Positions 1 to 8,095 of a DNA stretch of 64,000 nt are shown piece by piece. The notes beneath the pieces were generated by a model. The model saw only the letters and a program-made list of their open reading frames with translations, ran no database searches and was not told the origin of the DNA. The stretch is from Streptomyces sp. ICBB 8177 (GTDB lineage Bacteria > Actinomycetota > Actinomycetes > Streptomycetales > Streptomycetaceae): positions 441,965 through 505,964 of the forward strand of contig NZ_NSKH01000018.1 of the NCBI RefSeq assembly GCF_003144095.1, in the 5' to 3' direction. Position numbers and translations under genes: made by a program. The stretch's first letter is position 1. Each line of letters starts with the position of its first letter.

Positions 1-2
1 TG

Positions 3-1766
3 GCGGATTGGGACGCGCTGAGGGCCGCGCTGCGCCGCAGGCTCGATGACGCCCAGGAGGCGGCGACCCGTGCCGAGCAGTTGGCCGGCCGCCTGGAGCC
101 TGCCCGCCGCCGTCTGCGGGCCGCCGCCGCCCGCGACGAACTGGCGGCCGCCGAACGCGCCGCGCGAGGACCGCTGCTCACCGCCCGGGAGACCGCGGCC
201 GCCGCCCGCGAACGCTGGCTGGACCTGCGGGAGGCGCGGCTGCGAGGCATCGCGGCCGAACTCGCCACCGCCCTCGTCGACGGCGAGCCCTGCCCGGTCT
301 GCGGCGGCGCCGACCATCCCCGTCCCGCCGTCCCCGGCGCCCACCGCGTGGATCCTGCCGTGGAGGAACGGGCGCAGGCCGCCCACGACCACGCCGAGGC
401 CGAACGGGCTCGGCTGGAGGCCGAATTGGCGGCGCTACGCGAGCGCCGGGCCGCCGCGGAGAGCGAGGCGGGCGACGCCCCTGCCGACGAACTGGCCTCC
501 CGCCTGGCCGCTTTGGAACGCGAGCACGCCGAGGCCCGCCGGGTGGCGGCAGGCGCGCACTCCGCCCGCGAGGAAATGGACCGCGCCGAGCGCGAGCATG
601 CCCGGCGGCTGGACGAGCAGCGCGAGACGCAGGCCAGGGCAGCGGCGCGGCTCTCGCGGCGCGAGGCGCTGGACGGCGAACTCGCCGCGCTCGACGCCCA
701 GGTGGCCGCGGCCCGGGGCGAGCACGGCAGCGTCGCCGAGCGCACGACCCGGCTGGAGTCGCTGGCGTCCGCGCTCTGCGAGGCGGCGGAGGCCGCGCGT
801 GAACAGGCGTCGGCGGCCGACAGGCTCGCCGACGCGCAGCTGCGGCTGGCGGAAACCGCGCGCGAGGCGGGCTTCGCCGACCCGGGTCAGGCGGCCGAGG
901 CGAGGCTGGACGAGACGCGCCGCCGCGAGCTGACCGCGCGCGTCCAGGAGTACGACAGGAGACGGGCGGCTGCGCAGGAGGTCGTCGCCGATCCGGCCGT
1001 GCGAGCCGCCGCTCAGCTGCCGCCCGCCGACCCGGCGGCCCGCCGGGGCGAACTGGACGCCGCCATCGAGCGGTTGCGCCGGGCGTCCGCCGCCGAGGCC
1101 GCCGCGGCCCAGCGCCGGGCCGAGCTGGACCGGCTCTCCGCGCAGGCGGCGCACCGGGCGGCCGGGACGGCGCCGCTGCGGGAGGAGCACGCCAGGCTGC
1201 GGCGGCTGGCGCAGCTCGCGGCGGGGACCTCCCAGGAGAACGAGCTGAAGATGCGCCTGGAGTCGTACGTGCTCGCCGCCCGGCTGGAGCAGGTCGCGGC
1301 AGCCGCGAGCGTGCGGCTGCGGCGCATGTCGTCCGGCCGCTACACGCTGGTGCACACCGACGCCAGGGGGCCGCGCCGGGTCAGGTCGGGGCTGGGCCTG
1401 CGAGTGGTCGACGCCTGGACCGGCACCGAGCGCGACACCGCGACGCTCTCCGGCGGCGAGACGTTCTTCGCCTCCCTGGCCCTCGCCCTCGGCCTCGCGG
1501 ACGTGGTGACCGACGAGGCGGGAGCGGTGCGGCTCGACACGCTCTTCATCGACGAGGGCTTCGGCAGCCTCGACGACCAGACGCTGGACGAGGTGCTCGA
1601 CGTGCTGGACTCGCTACGCGAACGCGACCGGGCGGTTGGCATCGTCAGCCATGTCTCCGACCTGCGCCACCGCATCCCCGTCCAGCTGGAGGTGATCAAG
1701 CACCGCCACGGCTCCTCGGTGCGCCACCGCACGGGCGCGGGTCACGCCGTCACCGGCAGCTGCTGA
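3..1766 (+). CDS. sbcC: SbcC/Rad50-type exonuclease subunit, C-terminal part
   Basis: This is the 3' part of a long SMC-like ATPase whose start lies before the window; the frame is open from base 3. What is visible is a long Ala/Arg/Glu-rich coiled coil, a zinc-hook motif CPVCGG at about bases 291-308, a second coiled coil, and a C-terminal ATPase lobe. The lobe carries the ABC signature LSGGET (about 1447) and a Walker B stretch LFIDEGFGSLD, then the H-loop IVSHV. SbcC pairs with the nuclease SbcD to process DNA hairpins and ends. The nuclease gene would be expected just upstream, outside the window. Family assignment is firm; only the partner is inferred. Confidence 0.93.
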   Translation, partial: ADWDALRAALRRRLDDAQEAATRAEQLAGRLEPARRRLRAAAARDELAAAERAARGPLLTARETAAAARERWLDLREARLRGIAAELATALVDGEPCPVCGGADHPRPAVPGAHRVDPAVEERAQAAHDHAEAERARLEAELAALRERRAAAESEAGDAPADELASRLAALEREHAEARRVAAGAHSAREEMDRAEREHARRLDEQRETQARAAARLSRREALDGELAALDAQVAAARGEHGSVAERTTRLESLASALCEAAEAAREQASAADRLADAQLRLAETAREAGFADPGQAAEARLDETRRRELTARVQEYDRRRAAAQEVVADPAVRAAAQLPPADPAARRGELDAAIERLRRASAAEAAAAQRRAELDRLSAQAAHRAAGTAPLREEHARLRRLAQLAAGTSQENELKMRLESYVLAARLEQVAAAASVRLRRMSSGRYTLVHTDARGPRRVRSGLGLRVVDAWTGTERDTATLSGGETFFASLALALGLADVVTDEAGAVRLDTLFIDEGFGSLDDQTLDEVLDVLDSLRERDRAVGIVSHVSDLRHRIPVQLEVIKHRHGSSVRHRTGAGHAVTGSC

Positions 1767-1818
1767 ACCGCCCGGGCGGGCGCACGGCTCACCCCGAAGG
1801 CCCGCCTCGGTGGGCTCG

Positions 1819-2358
1819 TCACTGCGGCATGGCGGTCAGTTCGTACGCCCACAGCCCGTCGCGGTCGGCGACACGGGTGTATCCGGCGCGGGAGAGGACC
1901 GCCTGGGAGGGCGTGTTGGACGGCTCGGTGGTCGCCACGGCACGCCGCACCCCGGGCCTGCCCAGCGCCCAGCCGGACAGCAGCCGCAGGGCGTCGGTCG
2001 CCCACCCCGCGCCACGGGCCGACACCGACAGGTCGTAGCCGATCTCCACCTCACCGTCCAGCGGCGGGCCGTGGAAGCCGATGCCGCCCACCGCCACCTC
2101 GTCCTCGGCCCGCAGCACGCAGTAGACGCCCCACCCCGGAACGTAGGTGCCCGCGAGCACCGACTTCAGCACGATCCCGGCGGCGCCCACCGTCCCGTCA
2201 CCAGGCAGGCCGTCGATCCAGCGCAGGCCCGCGGTCTCGCCGTCCGCGATCCGGGCCGCGTCCCGCGGCAGCACCTCCCACAGGACGACCCGCCCCTCGC
2301 GCAGCACCGTCCGCTCCGCCTCGTACGCATCCACCACGAAACACCCCCGTTTCCCCAC
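1819..2358 (-). CDS. GNAT-family N-acetyltransferase
   Basis: A 179-residue protein that fits a single GNAT domain. The acetyl-CoA binding segment (ARGAGWATDALRLLSGWAL) is followed by a typical N-T-P-S-x-x-V-x-x-x-x-G-Y ending, as in the RimJ/RimL branch that acetylates N-terminal amines or small amines. The substrate cannot be read from the sequence. It lies convergent to the SbcC gene and upstream of a DUF885 gene on the same strand, with an 85-bp gap that holds no clear terminator. Specific function unknown. Confidence 0.85.
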   Translation of the reverse strand: MGKRGCFVVDAYEAERTVLREGRVVLWEVLPRDAARIADGETAGLRWIDGLPGDGTVGAAGIVLKSVLAGTYVPGWGVYCVLRAEDEVAVGGIGFHGPPLDGEVEIGYDLSVSARGAGWATDALRLLSGWALGRPGVRRAVATTEPSNTPSQAVLSRAGYTRVADRDGLWAYELTAMPQ

Positions 2359-2443
2359 CGCTGTTCAGACCCGCACCCGCCGCCCTGTCCGGCCGGGCAC
2401 GGCGGCGGTCCACCGGATCGCGCCGCCGGGCCCGGCCGCGCGG

Positions 2444-4168
2444 TCACAGCCGCGACAACTCGTCGACCAGGTCGTCGAGACCCAGCGAGCCCTGCGAGAG
2501 GGCGGCCATGTGCCAGGCCTTCAGGTCGAAGTCCGCGCCGTGTGCCGCGCGGGCCGCCTCCCGGCCGGTGAGCCAGGCGCGTTCGCCCAGTTTGTAGCCG
2601 ATCGCCTGACCCGGCATGCCCAAATAGCGGACCAGCTCGCTGTCCAGGAAGTCCGCCGGACGGCCGCTGTGCAGGCCGAAGAACTCGCGGGCCAGCTCCG
2701 GCGTCCACCGCTCACCGCCGGAACGGAACCCCGAGTCCTCGGGGATCGGCAGCTCCAGGTGCATGCCGATGTCGATGATGACCCGTACCGCGCGCATCAT
2801 CTGCGCGTCCAGGTAACCCAGTCGCTGCCCGGGATCGGTCAGGAAGCCCAGCTCGTCCATGAGCCGCTCCGCGTACAGGGCCCAGCCCTCGAGGTTCGCG
2901 CTGACCGCGCCCAGCGACGCCTGGTAGCGCGAGAGCCGGTCGGCGACGAACACCCACTGCGCGAGTTGCAGATGGTGGCCCGGCACGCCCTCGTGGTACC
3001 AGGTGCTGACCAGGTCGTAGGTGGGGAAGCGGTCGCGGCCCAGCGTCGGCAGCCAGGTGCGGCCCGGGCGGGAGAAGTCCAGCGACGGCGCGGTGTAGTA
3101 CGGCGCCGCGGCGCTGCCCGCGGGCGCGATCCGCGACTCCACTCGGCGCACCTGCTCGGCCAGGTCGAAGTGGGTGCCGTCCAGCTTGGTGATCGCCTCG
3201 TCCATCAGCCCCTGGAGCCAGTCGCGCACGGCGTCCACGCCGTCGACGGCCGGGCCCGCCTCCTCCAGGTAGGCCATCGCCTCCAGCGGCGTGGACCCGG
3301 GCAGCACCTTCTCCGCCTCGGCGCGCATCTCCGCGTCGATGCGGTGGAACTCCTGCCAGCCCCACGCGTACGCCTCGTCCAGGTCGAGGTCGGCGCCGGT
3401 CCACTCGCGCACCCAGCGCGCGTACCGCTCGCGGCCCACCGCGTCCGGGGCACCCGCGACCGCGGGGGCGTAGCTGTCGCGCAGCCAGTCCCGCAGGTCG
3501 CGGATGGCCCCGTTGGCCTCGGCGGCGGCCCCGTCCAGCTCCGTGCGCAGCGCCTCGGGGCCGTCCGCCACCAGGTCGGCGTACCAGCCGCGTCCCTCCA
3601 GCCACTGGCCGAACTGCTCGACGACGGTGGCGACCTGGCGCGGCCCCGCGAGCAGGCCGCGTTCGACACCCGCCTCCAGCGAGGCGCGGTAACCGGCCAT
3701 CGCTCCGGGGACGTTGCGCAGCCGCCCGGCGATCACCGCCCAGTCGGCGTCGGTGGCGGTCGGCATCAAGGTGAACGACTCGCGCACCGCGTGGGCGGGG
3801 GAGTGCAGGTTGCTGACCGCGCGCAGTCCCTCCCCCGCCTCGTGCACGGCGAGCGAGGCGGTCAGGCGCTCACGCAGCAGCCTGCCGCAGCGTCGCTCGG
3901 CGTCGTCGCTCACGGCCGGTGCGCCGGGGCCCGCGGCCTCGGCGGCGTCCAGCTCGGCCAGGGTGCGCCGGGCGAGGTCGGCGACGGCTTCCAGGCCTTC
4001 GGGGGAGTAGTCGGGCAGGCGGTGGTCGTCGGTGCCCAGGCCCAGGTAGAGACCGGTGACCGGGTCCAGCTCGGCCAGGGCGTCGACGTAGCGGTCGGCG
4101 ATGGCCCTCGGAAGCGCCGCGCCAGGAGCGCTCTCGGCGCTGTCAGGAGCATCAGGTGTGTCGGACAT
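2444..4168 (-). CDS. DUF885 family protein (putative zinc peptidase)
   Basis: A 574-residue cytosolic protein of the DUF885 family, recognised by the helical fold and the motif HEGVPGHH at residues 392-399, a gluzincin-like H-E-x-x-x-x-H arrangement. The C-terminal half also has the family stretch ending in LGYxxGE-like residues (GQAIGYKLGE). Members are thought to be metal-dependent carboxypeptidase-like enzymes, but substrates are mostly unknown. I start at ATG 4168 because AGGA lies eight bases upstream; an in-frame ATG at 4177 and a longer reading to 4273 are possible but the extra residues are low-complexity. Confidence 0.85.
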   Translation of the reverse strand: MSDTPDAPDSAESAPGAALPRAIADRYVDALAELDPVTGLYLGLGTDDHRLPDYSPEGLEAVADLARRTLAELDAAEAAGPGAPAVSDDAERRCGRLLRERLTASLAVHEAGEGLRAVSNLHSPAHAVRESFTLMPTATDADWAVIAGRLRNVPGAMAGYRASLEAGVERGLLAGPRQVATVVEQFGQWLEGRGWYADLVADGPEALRTELDGAAAEANGAIRDLRDWLRDSYAPAVAGAPDAVGRERYARWVREWTGADLDLDEAYAWGWQEFHRIDAEMRAEAEKVLPGSTPLEAMAYLEEAGPAVDGVDAVRDWLQGLMDEAITKLDGTHFDLAEQVRRVESRIAPAGSAAAPYYTAPSLDFSRPGRTWLPTLGRDRFPTYDLVSTWYHEGVPGHHLQLAQWVFVADRLSRYQASLGAVSANLEGWALYAERLMDELGFLTDPGQRLGYLDAQMMRAVRVIIDIGMHLELPIPEDSGFRSGGERWTPELAREFFGLHSGRPADFLDSELVRYLGMPGQAIGYKLGERAWLTGREAARAAHGADFDLKAWHMAALSQGSLGLDDLVDELSRL

Positions 4169-4333
4169 GAAAGCCATCCTGGTACGCCGGTGGGCCTCCC
4201 GTCGATCACTTTGGCGTTGATCAGGCGGCATCGATGACCCGGTCGGCGGGCGGGAAGAGGCCCGCTGCCCCAAGCGGAGTTCCGCAGTCCGGTGTTGAGG
4301 GCCGTCGCGGCCCGTGCGGCGCGGGCCCGGCGG

Positions 4334-5773
4334 TCAGCGTTCGCGGGTCGCGCGGTCGCCCGGACGCGCCGGTGCGGACGCGTCCCGGTCGCGCAGTGCC
4401 GCTGTGATCACCAGCGTGCCGTCCTCGACCTGGAAGTCCAGCGCCAGTCCGAGCCCGCGCATCGCGGCGACCATCGGGGTGTTGGCGGCCTTGGTCACCG
4501 CGTACACGGCACCGGCCCCGCCCTCGCGGGCCAGGGCGACCAGCCGCCGCAGCAGTTCGGCCCCGATGCCGCGGCCCTGCCACTCGTCCTCGACCAGTAG
4601 CGCCACCTCCGTCTCGTCGCCGTCCCACAGCAGGTGGCCGAGGGCGACCAGCCGCCCGGAGGCGGTCTCCACGGCGAGGGTGCGGCCGTGACGGGGACTG
4701 AGCAGATGCGCGAGGTAGCGTTCCGCGTCGCCCACGGGGCCGTGGTAGCGGCGGGTCAACGTGGTGGAGGAGCAGCGGTCGTGCATGGCGCGGGCGGCGG
4801 CCAGATCGCCGGGACCCGCTCGGCGCACGGTGATCTCGTTGCCCTCCGGCAGCGTCAGCACCTCACGGCGGCGCGGCACCCTGGGGCCGAGCCGTGCGTC
4901 CAGCTCGACCAGCGCCCGGGCCCGCGCGAACTCGGTCGGCGTGAAGGGCAGGTAGGGCCGCTCGACCACGACGGTGCCGCCGGACGGGTCGCGCAGCCGC
5001 AGCGAGAACGGCGTCAGCTCGCCCTCCGCGGGCGGCACCTTCCCGGGCTCGGCGGGCAGCGACCGTATCGTGCAGCGGCCCAGCAACTGGCGCAGTGCGA
5101 GCGGGAGTTCCGCCGCGTCGAGGGCGGTGCGGGTGGCGAGGGTGAGGACCCGGGTGGGGGTGTCCACCAGATCGTGGGCGTCGGCCCGCTCCAGCCAGGT
5201 GTCCCGGCCGCCCGCGGCGCCGACCGCGCGGGTGATCTCCTGGGCCGGCACCGCGGCGGGCACACGGATCAGGAACTCGTCGACGGTGCCGTCCGAGAGC
5301 GGGTGGGTCTGGAGGGTGAGGATGTCCACGTGCCGTTGGGCCAGCGCGTCGCAGAGCCTGGCGAGGCTGCCGGGCGTGTCGCGCACGGTGGTGCGCAGCC
5401 GCCACAGGGTCGTTCCACCGAGCACTCTGCTTACGGCGTCCGGCTCCTCGTGAGCGGCGGCGACGGGCAGGTCGGTGCCGGTGTCACCGGGCAGGCCCGT
5501 GGCGGTCGTGCCCGGCGGATCGGCGGGCGGCGGCGAATGGCCGTGGCGGCGTGCCCACCATGTGTGGAAGCCGGCGACGGACAGCAGCAGGACCGCGGAG
5601 ACGGTGAGCAGCGCGGGGCCGCCCGGCCCGTGGGCCATGAGGTTCGCCGCGAGGTCGGCGGCGGCGACCGCGGTGAACACCGCCGCAAGTTCGACCGCTT
5701 CGCGCCGCCAGTGGTGCGCGGCGTGCCGGATGCGGCGGCGGCCGGTGGCCGTCGGGTGCGGGAATCGTGTCAT
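4334..5773 (-). CDS. Membrane-anchored ACT-GNAT fusion protein
   Basis: A 479-residue three-part protein. The first ~80 residues hold two hydrophobic stretches (AAVFTAVAAADLAANLMA and LLTVSAVLLLSVAGFHTWW) likely to span the membrane. Residues ~110-200 read as an ACT-like amino-acid-binding domain (LRTTVRDTPGSLARLCDALA, a D-x-P-G-x-L core). The C-terminal ~150 residues are a GNAT acetyltransferase with the acetyl-CoA motif EWQGRGIGAELLRRL. The ACT part could gate acetylation by an amino acid (inference). A GTG at 5809 is also in frame, but ATG 5773 has a GGGCAGGG-type site before it. Confidence 0.8.
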   Translation of the reverse strand: MTRFPHPTATGRRRIRHAAHHWRREAVELAAVFTAVAAADLAANLMAHGPGGPALLTVSAVLLLSVAGFHTWWARRHGHSPPPADPPGTTATGLPGDTGTDLPVAAAHEEPDAVSRVLGGTTLWRLRTTVRDTPGSLARLCDALAQRHVDILTLQTHPLSDGTVDEFLIRVPAAVPAQEITRAVGAAGGRDTWLERADAHDLVDTPTRVLTLATRTALDAAELPLALRQLLGRCTIRSLPAEPGKVPPAEGELTPFSLRLRDPSGGTVVVERPYLPFTPTEFARARALVELDARLGPRVPRRREVLTLPEGNEITVRRAGPGDLAAARAMHDRCSSTTLTRRYHGPVGDAERYLAHLLSPRHGRTLAVETASGRLVALGHLLWDGDETEVALLVEDEWQGRGIGAELLRRLVALAREGGAGAVYAVTKAANTPMVAAMRGLGLALDFQVEDGTLVITAALRDRDASAPARPGDRATRER

Positions 5774-5805
5774 GGGGCCCACCCTGCCCAAAACGTGTTG
5801 CGTGA

Positions 5806-5822
5806 TCACGAAGGTTTCGTGA
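5806..5822. promoter_or_regulatory. Perfect 7-bp inverted repeat (candidate operator)
   Basis: TCACGAA-GGT-TTCGTGA, perfect 7-bp arms and a 3-bp centre, 33 bp upstream of the ACT-GNAT gene start. It sits where a repressor site would be. No known regulator can be named from this motif alone. Confidence 0.4.
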
Positions 5823-6053
5823 CCGATGGGTTAAGCGGGGCACTTGTGGGATGGTTGCTCTTTTCCGTACCGTTCCCCCGGTTCTGCCGGGCGCCCGCCG
5901 AACCCGCCGGTGCGGGGCGGGAGTCGCGCACCGGAGCGGACGGCGACGAGGGGGACGTCGTCGCGTCGGCCGCCCGTGCGATGGTCGTCCCGTACCGCCG
6001 GACCTACGTCTTCCGCGGTGGCCGCCGCGGCGGGGAGAGCCCACGACCACCGG

Positions 6054-6917
6054 TCAGCGGGCGGCGTCCAGAATGACGCGGGCGACCAGCTGGGGGTCGT
6101 CGTTCATCGGCACGTGGCCACATCCCGGCAGCCGCACCAGCCGGGCGTGCGGGACCATCCGCTTCAGGCGCACGCCCTGCCGCCGCGGGAGCAGGCGGTC
6201 CCGGGTGCCCCAGGCCACCGTCACCGGCACCCGCGGCGGCACGGCTCCGGTGAAGGGCCGCTGCCCGCGGGCCGCGGCGAGCGTCGCCTCGAACCCGGTC
6301 GCCTCGCGCAGCGCCCGGGTCTCGGCCACCACCGCCTCCGGGGCCCTGCGGCCCGGGCGGGCGTAGACGCTGCCGACCAGGGCCGCCCGGCCCGCGCCGC
6401 TGCGGGCGAGCCGCTCCACGGCGGCGGGCGGCACCAACTGGGCGCCGCGCCGCATCGCCGACAGCACGGCGGACGCGTACCACCACTCGGCGTCGTTCCA
6501 GAAGCCGCCGGGGGAGAGCGCCGCGATGCCCCTGGCCCGTCCGGCGCGGGCGAGGTGCAGCGCGATCAGCCCGCCGAGCGAGTTGCCCGCAACGAAGGGC
6601 TGTTCGACGCCCAGCGCGTCGAACAGCGCACCGAGGACCGTGACCGCGCCGTCCATGGTGTACGGCACCGCATCGGGCTGCGCGGGGGAGGCGCCGAAGC
6701 CGGGCAGGTCGACCGCGAACACCTCGTGCCGCGCGGCCAGTTCGGCCATCACCGGGTGCCAGGCCTGGCGGTGATGCCCGATGCCGTGCAGCAGGACGAG
6801 CGGACTGCCGGCGCCGTGCCGTTCGTACGCCACCGTGAGCGCGGGAAGTCCCGCCGGGGTGACCTCGGCGTAGGAGGTGGGGGTGTCGCCGAGAAAGGCT
6901 GCGGCCGTACTCGTCAT
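6054..6917 (-). CDS. Alpha/beta hydrolase
   Basis: A 287-residue alpha/beta hydrolase. The oxyanion-hole motif LLHGIGHHRQAW comes first, then the nucleophile elbow G-N-S-L-G-G (Ser in VAGNSLGGLIAL, near residue 98), a late Asp in GTRDRLLP and the catalytic His in GCGHVPMND. The lack of a signal peptide suggests it is cytosolic. The substrate is unknown. ATG 6917 is preceded by a weak GAGCAGCG site; the reading frame extends much further upstream, into the regulator's control region, and that extension has no hydrolase similarity. Confidence 0.88.
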   Translation of the reverse strand: MTSTAAAFLGDTPTSYAEVTPAGLPALTVAYERHGAGSPLVLLHGIGHHRQAWHPVMAELAARHEVFAVDLPGFGASPAQPDAVPYTMDGAVTVLGALFDALGVEQPFVAGNSLGGLIALHLARAGRARGIAALSPGGFWNDAEWWYASAVLSAMRRGAQLVPPAAVERLARSGAGRAALVGSVYARPGRRAPEAVVAETRALREATGFEATLAAARGQRPFTGAVPPRVPVTVAWGTRDRLLPRRQGVRLKRMVPHARLVRLPGCGHVPMNDDPQLVARVILDAAR

Positions 6918-7145
6918 GCGCTGCTCCAGACAGGGTGCGTCGAGCACTGCGGGCTCGGTGGCGCGTGCGTGCGGACAGTGTCCGGCAGATCGTCCGCGGC
7001 GGGAACAGTGCGTCGTCCGCGTCCGCAGCGGCGTGCGGCAGGCCGGGTCCGGTTCGACACCCACATGGACGGTACCTCCCCTTTCGCGAACATCACATGA
7101 ACGCTGTACGTGGTCGCTCGCCTGCGCGGCGTAAGGAATCGATGA

Positions 7146-7159
7146 TTGGTCTTGACCAA
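7146..7159. promoter_or_regulatory. DasR-type (dre-like) operator
   Basis: TTGGTCTTGACCAA has perfect 6-bp arms around a TT centre. It matches 11 of 12 bases of the DasR/HutC operator core TGGTCTAGACCA. It overlaps the -35 hexamer of the promoter that reads into the GntR gene, which suggests autoregulation, and may also act on the divergent hydrolase gene. Confidence 0.7.
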
Positions 7160-7180
7160 GGAGAGGGGCCGTCCTATGGT
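7152..7180 (+). promoter_or_regulatory. Housekeeping-type promoter of the GntR gene
   Basis: TTGACC, a 17-base spacer, then TATGGT. The hexamers and spacing fit the main sigma factor. The start of transcription would be near 7187, giving a leader of about 68 bases before GTG 7255. The dre-like palindrome covers the -35 box. Confidence 0.6.
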
Positions 7181-7197
7181 CCCCTAGTAGTGAAACA

Positions 7198-7216
7198 ACC
7201 CTTAATAAATAAGGGT
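7198..7216. repeat. AT-rich inverted repeat in the gntR leader
   Basis: ACCCTTA-N5-TAAGGGT, perfect 7-bp arms, lies between the predicted transcription start and the GntR start codon. It could be a second operator or a leader hairpin. Its AT content stands out from the surroundings. Confidence 0.5.
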
Positions 7217-7254
7217 GGATAAAGGCCCGGTACACGCCGACCGTGGAGGACAGG

Positions 7255-8034
7255 GTGGGGACCACGCAGCTTGAGGCGGCGCAGGAACCGAAGTACTGGC
7301 ACCTGAGGACAGTCCTGGCGGACGCGCTGGACTCGGAGTTCACGGTGGGCGAAGTACTGCCCAACGAGCGGGACCTGGCGGCCCGCTTCGGCGTCGCCCG
7401 CGCCACGCTCCGCCAGGCGCTGGAGCAACTGGAGTTGGAAGGCCGCCTGCAGCGCCGTCGTGGCGTCGGCACCACGGTCGCGCCGCCGCGCATCGGCGTG
7501 GCGGTCGGCCCCACGCACGGCAGCTGGCCCGGTGCGGCCAACGACGCCTGGCGCACGATCGGGTGCGTCGAGGCCCCCGCCCCCGCCGCGGTGGCGAGCC
7601 TGCTGAAGGAGGGGCGCCCCGCCCACTCCCCGGCGGACATGGTGCACACCGTCCGCCGGGTGCGGATGTCACACGGCCAGCCGGTCGCCACCGAACTGCT
7701 CTACGTCCCGCGCGACAGCGTGCCCGGCCTGCCCGAGTTGCTGCCGCCGGCGGCGCACCCCCGGGCCGTGCTGCGGGAGTTGCACCGGCTGGAGCTGCAG
7801 GGCGAGGACCGCACCGTCGAGCTGGGCTCGGCGCGCGCCGAGGACGCCAAGCAGCTGGAACGGCTGCCCGGCGCCCCGGTACTCGTCGTCACCACGCGGT
7901 ACGTCACCGGTGGCCGGGTCGGCGCGGTCGCCGTCGCCACCTACCGTGCCGACACCTGCCGCCTCACCTTCGGCGACACGGGTGCGGTGGAGATCACGCA
8001 CCACGACAACGACGAGCGGCAGCAGGCCTCCTGA
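7255..8034 (+). CDS. GntR-family regulator, HutC/DasR subfamily
   Basis: A 259-residue DNA-binding regulator. The N-terminal winged helix includes the GntR signature LPNERDLAARFGVARATLRQALEQL (split here: LPNERDLAARFG then VARATLRQALEQL), followed by a UTRA-type effector domain from about residue 85 to 250. DasR-subfamily proteins bind phosphorylated sugars and release TGGTCTAGACCA-like sites; a matching palindrome is in this gene's own promoter. GTG 7255 is chosen because GGAGG (7245-7249) sits five bases before it; an in-frame GTG at 7243 overlaps that site. Ligand is inferred to be a sugar phosphate, not shown. Confidence 0.88.
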   Translation: MGTTQLEAAQEPKYWHLRTVLADALDSEFTVGEVLPNERDLAARFGVARATLRQALEQLELEGRLQRRRGVGTTVAPPRIGVAVGPTHGSWPGAANDAWRTIGCVEAPAPAAVASLLKEGRPAHSPADMVHTVRRVRMSHGQPVATELLYVPRDSVPGLPELLPPAAHPRAVLRELHRLELQGEDRTVELGSARAEDAKQLERLPGAPVLVVTTRYVTGGRVGAVAVATYRADTCRLTFGDTGAVEITHHDNDERQQAS

Positions 8035-8095
8035 CGAAGCACCGGATGGCGCAGGTGAGTTGACGAGGCGTCAGGAAAACGTCGGGGGCGAGACG

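Noticed and set aside
2147-4237. A 696-codon open frame opposite the DUF885 gene
   Set aside because: Shadow of GC-rich codon bias; composition is repetitive Arg/Gly/Ala/Val and no family motif is seen, while the opposite strand has HEGVPGHH.
6918-7691. N-terminal extension of the alpha/beta hydrolase to 545 residues
   Set aside because: It would run through the gntR promoter and gene; the hydrolase fold starts after ATG 6917.
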